Notes under the pieces: model-generated | The model's input: the letters and a program-made list of their open reading frames with translations, nothing else | The model's database searches: none | What the model was told of the DNA's origin: nothing | Made by a program: the position numbers and the translations under genes | Shown: positions 9,515 to 17,983 of the stretch, in pieces | How positions within the stretch are numbered: the stretch's first letter is position 1 | Layout of the letters: each line of letters opens with the position of its first letter | From: Duganella radicis | Lineage (GTDB): Bacteria > Pseudomonadota > Gammaproteobacteria > Burkholderiales > Burkholderiaceae_D | Assembly (NCBI RefSeq): GCF_009720825.1 | Contig: NZ_WNKY01000010.1 | Coordinates: 62,001 to 126,000, forward strand | Direction of reading: 5' to 3' | Length of the DNA stretch: 64,000 bases

Positions 9515-9666
9515 TTCAGGGTCAGCTCTGTCATTTGGACACGCAGTGTCAAAGTTTGATCTTGCTCAAGACATTGCGCGGCCGGCGTCGTTGCAGCCTT
9601 ACTTTTGCGTATTGAGCTTCGTCAAAGGTCAAGTGTGTGTGTCCGAATGACAGAGCTGACCCCGAA
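9515..9666. repeat. Imperfect inverted-repeat element, GGGTCAG-core family, copy 1
   Basis: The arms at 9515-9542 and 9639-9666 match 26 of 28 positions when one is reverse-complemented. They share the core GGTCAGCTCTGTCATT and enclose about 96 bp. The element sits between the convergent ruvA and MocR-like genes, and the right arm forms the last codons of the latter. A second, one-armed copy lies at 15506. It could be a REP/MITE-like element or a palindromic intergenic sequence; no transposase is encoded in it. Confidence 0.8.
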
Positions 9667-11125
9667 TTTCTTCGGCGAGTTGGCCAAAGAGGACGGGGAT
9701 GCGCTCGGTCGGGACGGCGGCGTAGCCTAGCATCAGGCCGGGGCGGGCGGAGCTTGGTTCGGCGTAGTAGGCCGACAGCGGCCGGGTCAGGATGCCTCGG
9801 GACTTCGCGGCCTGGCTGATGGCGGTGTCGTTGGCGCCAGCTGGCAGGCCGAGCGCCAGGTGCAGGCCGGCGTCGCCGCCGGAGGGGAGGGCGATGCCGC
9901 CCAGCTCGGTGTGGATGGCGGCTTGCAGGCAGGCCAGCCGTTCGGCGTACAATTGCCGCATTTTGCGCACGTGCGATGAGAAGTGACCTTCGTGCATGAA
10001 GTCCGCCAGCACGGCGTGCAGGAAGCTTTGGCCGTCGCGGAACAGCTCGGCATTGGCGCGGGCGAAGCGCGAGGCCAGCGCCGATGGCACCACCATGAAG
10101 CCAATCCGCAAGCCAGGGAATAACGTTTTGCTGAACGTGCCCAGATAGATCACCCGCTCATGGCTGTCCAGCCCTTGCAGCGATGCCAGCGGCGGGCCGC
10201 TGTAGCGGAATTCCGAATCGTAGTCATCCTCGATCACCCACACTTGGTTCCGCGCCGCGTACTCCAGCAGCAGGCGCCGTCGTGCCAGGCTCATCACCGG
10301 CCCCAGCGGGTACTGGTGCGATGGCGTGACGAAGATAAAGCGCGGTGGCGTGCGCAGCGCTTCTTCGGGCATCTGCATGCCTTCCTCGTCCACCGGTAGC
10401 GGCAGCGGTGCCAGGCCGCTGGAACGGATTACGTTGCGCGTGCCCCAGTAGCACGGGTCTTCGATCCACGCCGTGTCGCCCATTTCGCCCAGCAGGGTAG
10501 ACGCCAGTTGGATCGACTGGTGCGTGCCTGAGGTGACGATGACCTGTTCCGCCGTACAGTTGACCGAGCGGGCGGTGCGCAGATGGCCGGCTATGGCTTC
10601 GCGCAGCGGCTGGTAGCCGGCGCCGTCGCCGTAGGTCAGCAGGCCGGGCGCGATGCGCCGCCAGTGCCGCGCCTGCAATTTGCTCCACACCTCGTTCGGA
10701 AAACGCGTGATGTCCGGGATGCCCGGCATAAAGGCGCCCCATTGCGCCGAGCTGGCCCCGGTGCCCGACAGCAGCCGCTCGCCGCGCCCGCTCAGCAGCG
10801 ACGACTCCGCCGCCTCAGCGGCATCGCCAGCCGCCGCCGGCAGCCGCGCCACGTCCGGCTCGGTATCCGCCACATACGTGCCGTCCCCAGTGCGCGCCTC
10901 CAAATAGCCTTCCGCGATAAGCTGGTCATACGCGTAGGTGACGGTGTTGCGCGACACCGCCAGATCCACCGCCAGCGCGCGCGACGGCGGCACCCGCAAG
11001 CCCGGCAACATCGCTCCGCCCAGGATGCCGTCCCGTAGCAGCCCGTACAGTTGGCGGTTCATCGGCACGCCGCCGCCGCGCTCCAGATGCGTCAACAGGT
11101 AGTCCGAAATGGAAACTTCGCTCAT
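9629..11125 (-). CDS. MocR/GabR-family PLP-dependent transcriptional regulator
   Basis: A 498-residue fusion of an N-terminal GntR winged helix (residues about 15-80: RDGILGGAMLPGLRVPPSRALA...SRNTVTYAYDQL) to an aminotransferase fold type I domain. The PLP lysine lies in IYLGTFSKTLFPGLRIGF. It is divergent from gabT-gabD across a 98-bp gap containing a 9-bp direct repeat, the arrangement seen for GabR regulators of GABA use, so GABA or PLP-linked control of gabTD is likely. The last ten residues (GQLCHSDTHT) are encoded by a repeat arm, so the native C-terminus was probably replaced. Confidence 0.9.
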   Translation of the reverse strand: MSEVSISDYLLTHLERGGGVPMNRQLYGLLRDGILGGAMLPGLRVPPSRALAVDLAVSRNTVTYAYDQLIAEGYLEARTGDGTYVADTEPDVARLPAAAGDAAEAAESSLLSGRGERLLSGTGASSAQWGAFMPGIPDITRFPNEVWSKLQARHWRRIAPGLLTYGDGAGYQPLREAIAGHLRTARSVNCTAEQVIVTSGTHQSIQLASTLLGEMGDTAWIEDPCYWGTRNVIRSSGLAPLPLPVDEEGMQMPEEALRTPPRFIFVTPSHQYPLGPVMSLARRRLLLEYAARNQVWVIEDDYDSEFRYSGPPLASLQGLDSHERVIYLGTFSKTLFPGLRIGFMVVPSALASRFARANAELFRDGQSFLHAVLADFMHEGHFSSHVRKMRQLYAERLACLQAAIHTELGGIALPSGGDAGLHLALGLPAGANDTAISQAAKSRGILTRPLSAYYAEPSSARPGLMLGYAAVPTERIPVLFGQLAEEIRGQLCHSDTHT

Positions 11126-11131
11126 CAGAAT

Positions 11132-11163
11132 TGGCTCTATCAGATAATTAGGAATGGCTCTAT
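11132..11163. promoter_or_regulatory. Candidate GabR-like operator: direct repeat TGGCTCTAT
   Basis: TGGCTCTAT occurs at 11132-11140 and 11155-11163, same orientation, 23 bp start to start, in the gap between the MocR-like gene and gabT. MocR-family regulators such as Bacillus GabR are known to bind two direct repeats in the divergent promoter region. Function here is inferred from position and geometry. Confidence 0.55.
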
Positions 11164-11223
11164 GCCATGAGTCCGCCCTATTTTACAGTGGCCACACTGA
11201 GAACACCGATGGGAGACCCCAAA

Positions 11224-12489
11224 ATGAAAAACGCCGACCTGCAATCCCGCAAAAACGCCGCCACCCCGCGCGGCGTCGGAGTGATGTGCGACTTCTACGC
11301 CCAGCGCGCCAACAACGCCGAACTGTGGGACGTCGAAGGCCGCCGCTTCATCGACTTCGCCAGCGGCATCGCCGTGCTGAACACCGGTCACTGCCACCCG
11401 CGCCTGGTCGCCGCCATGCAGGAGCAGTTGCAGAACTTCACCCACACCGCCTACCAGATCGTCCCCTACGAAAGCTACGTGCGCCTGGCCGAGCGCATCA
11501 ATGCGCTGGCCGCCGGCGATTTCGCCAAGAAGACGGCCTTCTTCACCACCGGCGCGGAAGCGGTCGAAAACGCCATCAAGATTGCCCGCGCCCATACCGG
11601 CCGCAGCGGCGTGATCGCCTTCAGCGGCGCTTTCCACGGCCGCACGTTCATGGGCATGGCGCTGACCGGCAAGGTGGCGCCCTACAAACTCGGTTTCGGC
11701 CCGTTCCCCAGCGAGACTTACCACGTGCCGTTCCCGATCGCAGCCCACGGCACCACGGTGCGGGATGCGCTGGACGCCATCGCCCAACTGTTCCGCGTCG
11801 ATATCGATCCGAGGCGCGTGGCGGCCATCATTCTGGAGCCGGTGCAAGGCGAGGGCGGCTTCTACATCGCGCCGCCTGAGCTGATGCGCGCCCTGCGCAA
11901 GATCTGCGACGAGCACGGCATCCTGCTGATCGCCGACGAAGTGCAAACCGGCTTCGCCCGCACCGGCAAGTTGTTCGCCATGCAGCACTACGACGTTGCG
12001 CCCGATCTGACCACCATGGCCAAGAGCCTGGCCGGCGGCATGCCGCTGTCCGCCGTCTGCGGCCGCGCCGAGGTGATGGACGCGCCGGCGCCGGGCGGCC
12101 TGGGCGGCACCTACGCCGGCAACCCGCTGGCCGTGGCCTCGGCCCACGCCGTGCTGGACGTGATCAACGACGAGAACCTGCTGGAGCGCTCCAACCAACT
12201 GGGCGGCCAGCTGCAATCCATGCTGCGCGAAGCCAAGGCCAGCGTGCCGCACATCGCCGACATCCGTGGCCTCGGCTCGATGGTGGCGGTGGAATTCAAC
12301 GATCCGGCCAGCGGCAAGCCCGACCCGGATTTCACCAGAAAAGTCCAGCGCGTGGCGTTGGAAAAAGGCCTGCTGCTGCTGACCTGCGGCGTGCACGGCA
12401 ATGTGGTGCGCTTCCTGTTCCCGCTCACCATCGAAGACCACGTGATGACCGAAGCGCTGGCGATTCTGGACGCCGCCCTGCGCGCCTGA
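11224..12489 (+). CDS. gabT: 4-aminobutyrate-2-oxoglutarate transaminase
   Basis: A 421-residue class III PLP aminotransferase that converts GABA and 2-oxoglutarate to succinate semialdehyde and glutamate. N-terminal MKNADLQSRKNAATPRGVGVM is characteristic of GabT. The cofactor region shows ILLIADEVQTGFARTGK, and the Schiff-base Lys lies in TTMAKSLAGGMPLS. ATG 11224 is preferred because GGGAG at 11211-11215 lies 8 nt upstream; an earlier start at 11167 would add atypical sequence. It is followed by gabD after 13 nt, giving the complete GABA-to-succinate route. Confidence 0.95.
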   Translation: MKNADLQSRKNAATPRGVGVMCDFYAQRANNAELWDVEGRRFIDFASGIAVLNTGHCHPRLVAAMQEQLQNFTHTAYQIVPYESYVRLAERINALAAGDFAKKTAFFTTGAEAVENAIKIARAHTGRSGVIAFSGAFHGRTFMGMALTGKVAPYKLGFGPFPSETYHVPFPIAAHGTTVRDALDAIAQLFRVDIDPRRVAAIILEPVQGEGGFYIAPPELMRALRKICDEHGILLIADEVQTGFARTGKLFAMQHYDVAPDLTTMAKSLAGGMPLSAVCGRAEVMDAPAPGGLGGTYAGNPLAVASAHAVLDVINDENLLERSNQLGGQLQSMLREAKASVPHIADIRGLGSMVAVEFNDPASGKPDPDFTRKVQRVALEKGLLLLTCGVHGNVVRFLFPLTIEDHVMTEALAILDAALRA

Positions 12490-12502
12490 CAAGGAGAAGA
12501 AG

Positions 12503-13954
12503 ATGCAATTGAAAGACAGCAGCCTGCTCAAGCAGCAAGCCTTTATCGACGGCGCGTTCTGCGATGCGCAGGATGGCCGCAAGGTGGAAGTCATCAACCC
12601 CGCCACCGGCGAACTGATCGGCACTGTGCCGAAGATGGGCGCCGAGGACACCAAACGCGCCATCGCCGCCGCCGACCGCGCCTGGGCCGGCTGGAAAGCC
12701 AGGACCGGCAAGGCGCGCAGCATCGTGATGCGCAAGTGGTTCGACCTGATCATCGCCAACACCGATGACCTGGCCGCCATCATGACGGCCGAGCAGGGCA
12801 AGCCCCTGGCCGAGTCCACCGGCGAAATCGCCTATGCCGCCTCCTTCATCGAATGGTTCGCGGAAGAGGCCAAGCGCGTCGCCGGCGACACCTTGCCATC
12901 GCCATGGGAAGACCGCCGCATCGTGGTAACCAAGGAAGCCATCGGCGTCTGCGCCGCCATCACGCCGTGGAACTTCCCGGCCGCGATGATCACCCGCAAG
13001 GTCGGCCCCGCGCTGGCCGCCGGCTGCCCGATCGTGGTCAAGCCGGCCGAAGCGACACCGTTTACCGCGCTGGCGCTGGCTGAACTGGGCCAGCGCGCCG
13101 GCCTGCCGAACGGCCTGCTGAACGTGGTGACCGGCGACGCGCGCGCCATCGGCGGCGAGCTGTGCGCCAATCCGCTGGTGCGCAAGCTGAGTTTTACCGG
13201 CTCCACCGCCATCGGCAAGCTGCTGATGGAGCAGTGCGCGCCGACCGTGAAGAAAGTCTCGCTGGAACTGGGTGGCAACGCTCCCTTCATCGTGTTTGAC
13301 GATGCCGATCTGGACGCGGCAGTGCAGGGCGCGCTGGCCTCGAAGTTCCGCAACGCCGGTCAGACCTGCGTCTGCGCCAACCGCATCTACGTACAGGATG
13401 GCGTGTACGACGCCTTTGCCGTCAGGCTGGCCGACGCCGTCAACGCGCTCAAGGTCGGCAACGGCATGGAGCCCGGCGTCACGCAAGGTCCCCTGATCGA
13501 CGAGAAGGCCGTGCACAAGGTGGAAGAGCATGTGGCCGACGCGCTGTCCAAAGGCGCCAGGCTGGTTGCCGGCGGCGCGCGCCAAGCGCTCGGCGGCTCG
13601 TTCTTCCAGCCGACCGTGCTGGTGAATGTGACCAAGGACATGCAGGTCGCCGGCGAAGAAACCTTCGGCCCGCTGGCGCCGTTGTTCCGTTTCCACACCG
13701 AAGCCGAAGTGATCCAGCAAGCCAACGACACCGAATTCGGCCTCGCCAGCTATTTCTACTCGCGCGATATCGGCCGCGTGTGGCGCGTGGCGGAAGCGCT
13801 GGAATGCGGCATGGTCGGCGTCAACACCGGCATTATTTCCAATGAAGTGGCGCCGTTTGGCGGCGTCAAGCAGTCGGGCCTCGGCCGCGAGGGCTCGAAG
13901 TACGGCATCGAGGATTACCTCGTGGTGAAGTACATCTGTCTCGGCATCCAGTAA
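12503..13954 (+). CDS. gabD: Succinate-semialdehyde dehydrogenase, NADP-type
   Basis: A 483-residue aldehyde dehydrogenase that oxidises succinate semialdehyde to succinate. The catalytic Glu is in SLELGGNAPFIVFDDADLD and the catalytic Cys in NAGQTCVCANR, the GabD signature with a second nearby Cys. The cofactor region shows TPWNFPAAMITRKVGPALAAGC and FTGSTAIGKLL. A strong AAGGAGAAG ribosome site precedes ATG 12503. It forms an operon with gabT. Confidence 0.96.
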   Translation: MQLKDSSLLKQQAFIDGAFCDAQDGRKVEVINPATGELIGTVPKMGAEDTKRAIAAADRAWAGWKARTGKARSIVMRKWFDLIIANTDDLAAIMTAEQGKPLAESTGEIAYAASFIEWFAEEAKRVAGDTLPSPWEDRRIVVTKEAIGVCAAITPWNFPAAMITRKVGPALAAGCPIVVKPAEATPFTALALAELGQRAGLPNGLLNVVTGDARAIGGELCANPLVRKLSFTGSTAIGKLLMEQCAPTVKKVSLELGGNAPFIVFDDADLDAAVQGALASKFRNAGQTCVCANRIYVQDGVYDAFAVRLADAVNALKVGNGMEPGVTQGPLIDEKAVHKVEEHVADALSKGARLVAGGARQALGGSFFQPTVLVNVTKDMQVAGEETFGPLAPLFRFHTEAEVIQQANDTEFGLASYFYSRDIGRVWRVAEALECGMVGVNTGIISNEVAPFGGVKQSGLGREGSKYGIEDYLVVKYICLGIQ

Positions 13955-13984
13955 TATCGTCGGCTGGTGGGGGCGGCGGCAGGG

Positions 13985-13990
13985 TAAAAT
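13985..13990 (+). promoter_or_regulatory. Putative -10 box of ruvB (TAAAAT)
   Basis: TAAAAT ends 6 nt before the ruvB ATG at 13997, the same spacing as in ruvC and uvrD. No convincing -35 is seen 16-18 nt upstream (GC-rich GGCTGG). It lies 31 nt after the gabD stop and would give ruvB its own, possibly leaderless, transcript. Confidence 0.4.
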
Positions 13991-13996
13991 AACTGT

Positions 13997-15052
13997 ATGA
14001 GCATACAGACCGACAATTTTACCGAACAGCGCATCATCGACGCTGCGCCGTCCTCTCCCAACGAAGAGGCCATCGAACGCGCCCTGCGTCCCAAGCACCT
14101 GGATGAATATGTCGGGCAGGCCAAGATCCGCGATCAGCTGGAGATTTTCATCTCCGCCGCCCGCAAGCGTAGCGAGGCGCTGGATCATACCCTGCTGTTC
14201 GGCCCTCCGGGCCTCGGTAAAACCACGCTGGCCAACATTATCGCGCGCGAAATGGGCGTCAACCTGCGCCAGACTTCCGGCCCGGTGCTGGAGCGTCCGG
14301 GCGACCTGGCCGCCATCCTGACCAACCTGGAAGCCAACGACGTCCTGTTCATCGACGAAATCCACCGCCTGTCGCCGGTGGTGGAAGAGATCCTGTACCC
14401 GGCGCTGGAAGACTACCAGATCGACATCATGATCGGCGAAGGCCCGGCGGCGCGCTCGGTCAAGCTGGACCTGCAACCGTTCACTTTAGTTGGCGCCACC
14501 ACGCGTGCCGGCATGCTGACCAATCCACTGCGCGACCGCTTCGGCATCGTGGCACGGCTGGAGTTCTACACCACCGAAGAACTGACCAAGATCGTCACCC
14601 GTAGCGCCGCCTTGTTGAAAGCCCATATCGACGAAGACGGTGCGCGCGAAATCGCCCGCCGCGCGCGTGGCACGCCGCGTATCGCCAACCGCCTGCTGCG
14701 CCGCGTACGCGATTACGCGGAAGTGAAGAGCGACGGCGAAATCACCAAAACCGTGGCCGATGCCGCGCTGGTGATGCTGGATGTGGACACCGTCGGTTTC
14801 GACGTCATGGACCGCAAGCTGCTGGAGGCGGTGCTGTACAAATTCGGCGGCGGTCCGGTCGGCATAGGCAACCTTGCCGCCGCCATCGGTGAAGCGGCCG
14901 ACACCATCGAAGACGTGCTGGAGCCCTACCTGATCCAGCAAGGCTTCCTGCAACGCACGCCGCGCGGCCGCGTGGTCACACCGGCCGCGTACAAGCACTT
15001 CGGCATCAACCCGCCGCGCACCAATCCCACCGGCGATTTGTGGGACCAGTGA
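13997..15052 (+). CDS. ruvB: Holliday junction branch migration helicase RuvB
   Basis: A 351-residue AAA+ motor of RuvAB. Walker [10 protein letters not shown] lies at 69-77, Walker B with DE at 120-121 ([10 protein letters not shown]), sensor 1 at GATTRAG, and the C-terminal winged helix ends [13 protein letters not shown]. There is no Shine-Dalgarno sequence; a -10-like TAAAAT ends 6 nt before the ATG. It is separated from ruvC-ruvA by the GABA module, whereas ruvC-ruvA-ruvB is usually contiguous in betaproteobacteria. Its stop overlaps the yaiI start by one base (TGATG). Confidence 0.98.
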   Translation: MSIQTDNFTEQRIIDAAPSSPNEEAIERALRPKHLDEYVGQAKIRDQLEIFISAARKRSEALDHTLLFGPPGLGKTTLANIIAREMGVNLRQTSGPVLERPGDLAAILTNLEANDVLFIDEIHRLSPVVEEILYPALEDYQIDIMIGEGPAARSVKLDLQPFTLVGATTRAGMLTNPLRDRFGIVARLEFYTTEELTKIVTRSAALLKAHIDEDGAREIARRARGTPRIANRLLRRVRDYAEVKSDGEITKTVADAALVMLDVDTVGFDVMDRKLLEAVLYKFGGGPVGIGNLAAAIGEAADTIEDVLEPYLIQQGFLQRTPRGRVVTPAAYKHFGINPPRTNPTGDLWDQ

Positions 15053-15504
15053 TGCAGATCTGGGTCGATGCTGACGCCTGTCCCGCCGTCATCAAGGAAA
15101 TTCTCTATCGGGTGGCGGACCGCATGCAGATGCAGGTCACGCTGGTGGCCAACCAGCTGCTGCGCGTGCCGCCATCGCGTTTCATCCGCTCGGTGCAAGT
15201 GCCGTCCGGCGCCGACGTGGCGGACAAAGAGATCGTGCGTCTGCTGGAAGCGGGCGATCTGGTGGTGACTGGCGACATCCCGCTGGCGTCGGATGTGCTG
15301 AAAAAGGGCGGCTACGCCCTTAACCCACGCGGCGAGTTCTACACCAACGACAACATTGCCCAAATGCTGACCATGCGCGCCTTCATGGATGAATTGCGTG
15401 GCAGCGGCGTGGACACAGGCGGCCCGGCCGCTTTCAGCCAAGCCGATCGCCAGCACTTCGCCAATAGCCTCGACCGACATCTGTCGCGCCAAAAGCGCTC
15501 GTAA
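15052..15504 (+). CDS. YaiI/YqxD (DUF188) family protein
   Basis: A 150-residue protein of the UPF0178 family, which has a PIN/NYN-like nuclease fold. The signature [18 protein letters not shown] is at the N-terminus, and [32 protein letters not shown] supplies the second conserved acidic block. Its function is not experimentally settled; a nuclease role is inferred from the fold. ATG 15052 overlaps the ruvB stop by one base, so it is translationally coupled to ruvB. Confidence 0.92.
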   Translation: MQIWVDADACPAVIKEILYRVADRMQMQVTLVANQLLRVPPSRFIRSVQVPSGADVADKEIVRLLEAGDLVVTGDIPLASDVLKKGGYALNPRGEFYTNDNIAQMLTMRAFMDELRGSGVDTGGPAAFSQADRQHFANSLDRHLSRQKRS

Positions 15505-15505
15505 A

Positions 15506-15570
15506 TTCAGGGTCAGCTCTGTCATTTGGACACGCAGCGCGCCCGTTTGATCTAGCTCAAGACGCGCTCC
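15506..15570. repeat. GGGTCAG-core repeat, copy 2 (single arm and part of interior)
   Basis: Bases 15506-15537 repeat the left arm and flank of copy 1 (9515 onwards) without mismatch through GACACGCAG. The interior TTTGATCT...GCTCAAGAC is also conserved. No right arm follows, because the aldo/keto reductase gene begins at 15576. As in copy 1 it starts 2 nt after a stop codon, between convergent genes. The right boundary is approximate. Confidence 0.75.
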
Positions 15571-15575
15571 GCTGA

Positions 15576-16562
15576 TTACCAGCTGTGATGGACGTACTGC
15601 GCGATGCGGTTGCGGTAGATCTCGCGCAGTGCATCCATGGTTTGCGCTGGCAGGGCCGGCAGCGCGCTGGCGCGGCTGTTGGCTTGCGCTTGTGTCGCGT
15701 TGCGCGCACCAGGAATCACGGTGCTGACGGCGTCTTCCATCAAAATCCAGCGCAGCGCGAATTCCGCCATGGTGGTGTTGGCCGGCACCAGCCTGCGGAT
15801 TTCTTCCACCACTTCCAGCGCCACGTCATACGGCACGCCGGAGAAAGTTTCACCCTTGTCGAAGGCTTCGCCATTGCGGTTGAAGGCGCGGTGGTCGTCG
15901 GCCGCGAAGACGGTGTTGGCGCTCATCTTGCCGGTCAACAGGCCGGACGACAACGGCACGCGCGCGATCACGCCGACCTGGCGCTTTGTCGCCTCCGCGA
16001 AAAACAGTGAGGCAGGGCGTTGACGGAAGATGTTGTAGATGATCTGGACCGACTGCACGTTCGGGTATTCGATGGCCTTCAGCGCTTCTTCCACTTTTTC
16101 CACCGATACGCCGTAATGGCGGATTTTGCCGGCGGCGACCAGATCGTCCATGTGGCCGAACACTTCCTGCTGGTAGTAGACGGCCGGCGGTGGGCAATGC
16201 AGCTGCACCAGATCGAGGCGGTCGGTTTGCAAATTGACCAGCGAGCGCTCGACGAAGGTGGTCAGGTTTTGTTTGGTGAAGCCTTCCGCCACGTGCGGCG
16301 ACAAGCGGCGGCCAAGCTTGGTGGCGACGTATGGCCTTTCGCCGCCGCGTTCCTTCAGCACTTCCGCGATGAGTTGTTCCGAGCGGCCGTCGCCATACAC
16401 GTCGGCGGTGTCGATGAAGGTGACGCCGGAATCCAGCGTCGCGTGCAGCGCGGCCTTGGCGTCGTCCTTGCTCACGTCACCCCAGGCGCCGCCGATGGCC
16501 CATGCGCCGAAGCCGATTTCCGATACGGTCTTGCTGGTGCGTCCGAATGTTCTCTGTTTCAT
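15576..16562 (-). CDS. Aldo/keto reductase
   Basis: A 328-residue NADPH-dependent aldo/keto reductase with the usual TIM-barrel motifs. The catalytic tetrad is recognisable: Asp in FIDTADVYGDG with its Tyr, Lys in YVATKLGRR, and His in LDLVQLHCPP. The C-terminal cofactor region reads VSTVIPGARNATQAQANS. Substrate cannot be told from sequence. It is divergent from a LysR gene 94 bp away, which is the likely regulator of this gene. Confidence 0.9.
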   Translation of the reverse strand: MKQRTFGRTSKTVSEIGFGAWAIGGAWGDVSKDDAKAALHATLDSGVTFIDTADVYGDGRSEQLIAEVLKERGGERPYVATKLGRRLSPHVAEGFTKQNLTTFVERSLVNLQTDRLDLVQLHCPPPAVYYQQEVFGHMDDLVAAGKIRHYGVSVEKVEEALKAIEYPNVQSVQIIYNIFRQRPASLFFAEATKRQVGVIARVPLSSGLLTGKMSANTVFAADDHRAFNRNGEAFDKGETFSGVPYDVALEVVEEIRRLVPANTTMAEFALRWILMEDAVSTVIPGARNATQAQANSRASALPALPAQTMDALREIYRNRIAQYVHHSW

Positions 16563-16656
16563 GGTTTTGCCCGATGGTGTTCAAAGACCGCAGTTATAAC
16601 ACTGCATGGTAGGATTCCAGGTTGATCCAGATTCATCGTCAGATTGAACTATATTC

Positions 16657-17583
16657 ATGTCCATTTTCGACCGCGTCGACCTTAGCGATCTGAGGGTTTT
16701 CCTCACCATCATGCGCACCGGCAGTTTCAAGGGCGCGGCGATTCAGTTGGGGCTGACACCGTCGGCGGTCAGCCATGCCATGCGCCGGCTGGAGGAACGG
16801 CTCGCCGCCAAGCTGCTCAACCGCTCCAGCCGCGCCGTGTCGCCCACCGATGTGGGACGCGAACTGGCGCAGCGCATCGAGGAGGGCTTCGACAAGATTG
16901 GCGATGCGCTGGCCGGGCTGGATGCACCGGGTAGCGGCCGCTTTGGCGAACTGCGTCTCAATGTATTTTCCGATGCGGCGCATTTGCTGATCGCCCCCGC
17001 GCTGCCGGAGTTCGCGCGCCAGTGCCCGCAGGTTCGGCTGACGGTGGTGGTGGAAGACCGTCCCATCGATATCGTCGCGGAAGGCTACGACGCCGGCATC
17101 CGCTATGGCCACTATGTGCCGGAAGACATGATCGCCGTGCCGCTCAGCAAAGCGCAGCGCTGGGTGATTGCCGCCGCGCCGTCCTATCTCGACGCGCACG
17201 AACCGCTAAAGCACCCGGACGATCTGCTGCGCCACACCTGTTTGCAGCTACTGCTCGGCGATAATTCAAGCTACAAATGGGAACTCAGTCGCGGACGCCG
17301 GCTGCGTGTGCCGGGCGCGATCACCATCAACGATACCGCCACCACCATCGCCGCCGCCAAGGCCGGCATGGGCCTGGCCTACCTGCTGGAGCAGCGCATC
17401 GCCGACGAGCTGAAACAGGGTAGCCTGCGCATGGTGCTGGCGGAGCACGCCGCCAAGGGCGCGCCCTTCCACATGTACTACAGCAGCCGCCGTCACAAGC
17501 ATCCGGCGCTGCGCACGCTGATGAACATCATTCGCCGTCAGCAGGGGCTGGCGGAGTACGCATGGTCGGCACGAAACGCGTGA
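16657..17583 (+). CDS. LysR-family transcriptional regulator
   Basis: A 308-residue regulator. The N-terminal winged helix is at residues about 8-67 (DLRVFLTIMRTGSFKGAAIQLGLTPSAVSHAMRRLEERLAAKLLNR), followed by a substrate-binding-like domain. It is divergent from the aldo/keto reductase gene, and that pairing suggests local control. The ATG at 16657 has no clear Shine-Dalgarno sequence; TATATT lies just upstream. Its 3' end overlaps the convergent YbaN-like gene by 56 nt. Confidence 0.93.
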   Translation: MSIFDRVDLSDLRVFLTIMRTGSFKGAAIQLGLTPSAVSHAMRRLEERLAAKLLNRSSRAVSPTDVGRELAQRIEEGFDKIGDALAGLDAPGSGRFGELRLNVFSDAAHLLIAPALPEFARQCPQVRLTVVVEDRPIDIVAEGYDAGIRYGHYVPEDMIAVPLSKAQRWVIAAAPSYLDAHEPLKHPDDLLRHTCLQLLLGDNSSYKWELSRGRRLRVPGAITINDTATTIAAAKAGMGLAYLLEQRIADELKQGSLRMVLAEHAAKGAPFHMYYSSRRHKHPALRTLMNIIRRQQGLAEYAWSARNA

Positions 17584-17914
17584 GGTAGAGGGTGACGCAG
17601 GCACCGATCGCGACGATCAGCAGGCGTACCCACAAATGGTCGGTGCGCCAGATCGAGTAGCTCATCGAGCCCCACATGAAAATCAGAATCCACACCTTGC
17701 CGCGCAGGGGGATGCCGGCGCCGTTTTCGTAATCGCGCAGGTATTTCCCGAACACGCGGTTGGTGCGCAGCCAGTTGTGCATGCGCGGCGAGGCGCGCGC
17801 GAAGCAGGCTGAAGCCAGCAACAGAAAAGGCGTGGTCGGCAGCAGCGGCAGGAAGATACCCAGCACGCCCAGGATCACCGCCACGATACCGATGAAGTTG
17901 AGAATTATTTTCAT
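17528..17914 (-). CDS. YbaN-family (DUF454) inner membrane protein
   Basis: A 128-residue small membrane protein. Residues 1-30 (IILNFIGIVAVILGVLGIFLPLLPTTPFLLL) contain the DUF454 hallmark GIFLPLLPTTPF, followed by SACFARASPRMHNWL and two more hydrophobic segments near residues 75-115. ATG 17914 is chosen as the conserved N-terminus; a GTG at 17932 would add six residues. Its last 56 nt overlap the end of the convergent lysR gene. Function unknown. Confidence 0.88.
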   Translation of the reverse strand: MKIILNFIGIVAVILGVLGIFLPLLPTTPFLLLASACFARASPRMHNWLRTNRVFGKYLRDYENGAGIPLRGKVWILIFMWGSMSYSIWRTDHLWVRLLIVAIGACVTLYLTRFVPTMRTPPAPADGE

Positions 17915-17955
17915 TTGGCCAAATCGTATCACCTTGGGTTAGACTATGACAAAAT

Positions 17956-17967
17956 GTTAGCGCTAAC
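17956..17967. promoter_or_regulatory. LacI-family-type operator palindrome GTTAGCGCTAAC
   Basis: A perfect 12-bp palindrome with the central CG typical of LacI/GalR-family operators. It ends 16 bp before the ATG of the ThuA-like gene, where a bound repressor would block transcription. No LacI-family gene is in this window, so the regulator would be encoded elsewhere. Confidence 0.65.
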
Positions 17968-17983
17968 TTTAATGGAGGGGACG

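Noticed and set aside
12425..14476. Minus-strand open frame (683 codons) opposite gabD and ruvB
   Set aside because: It spans two certain genes and an intergenic gap; no domain and no ribosome site.
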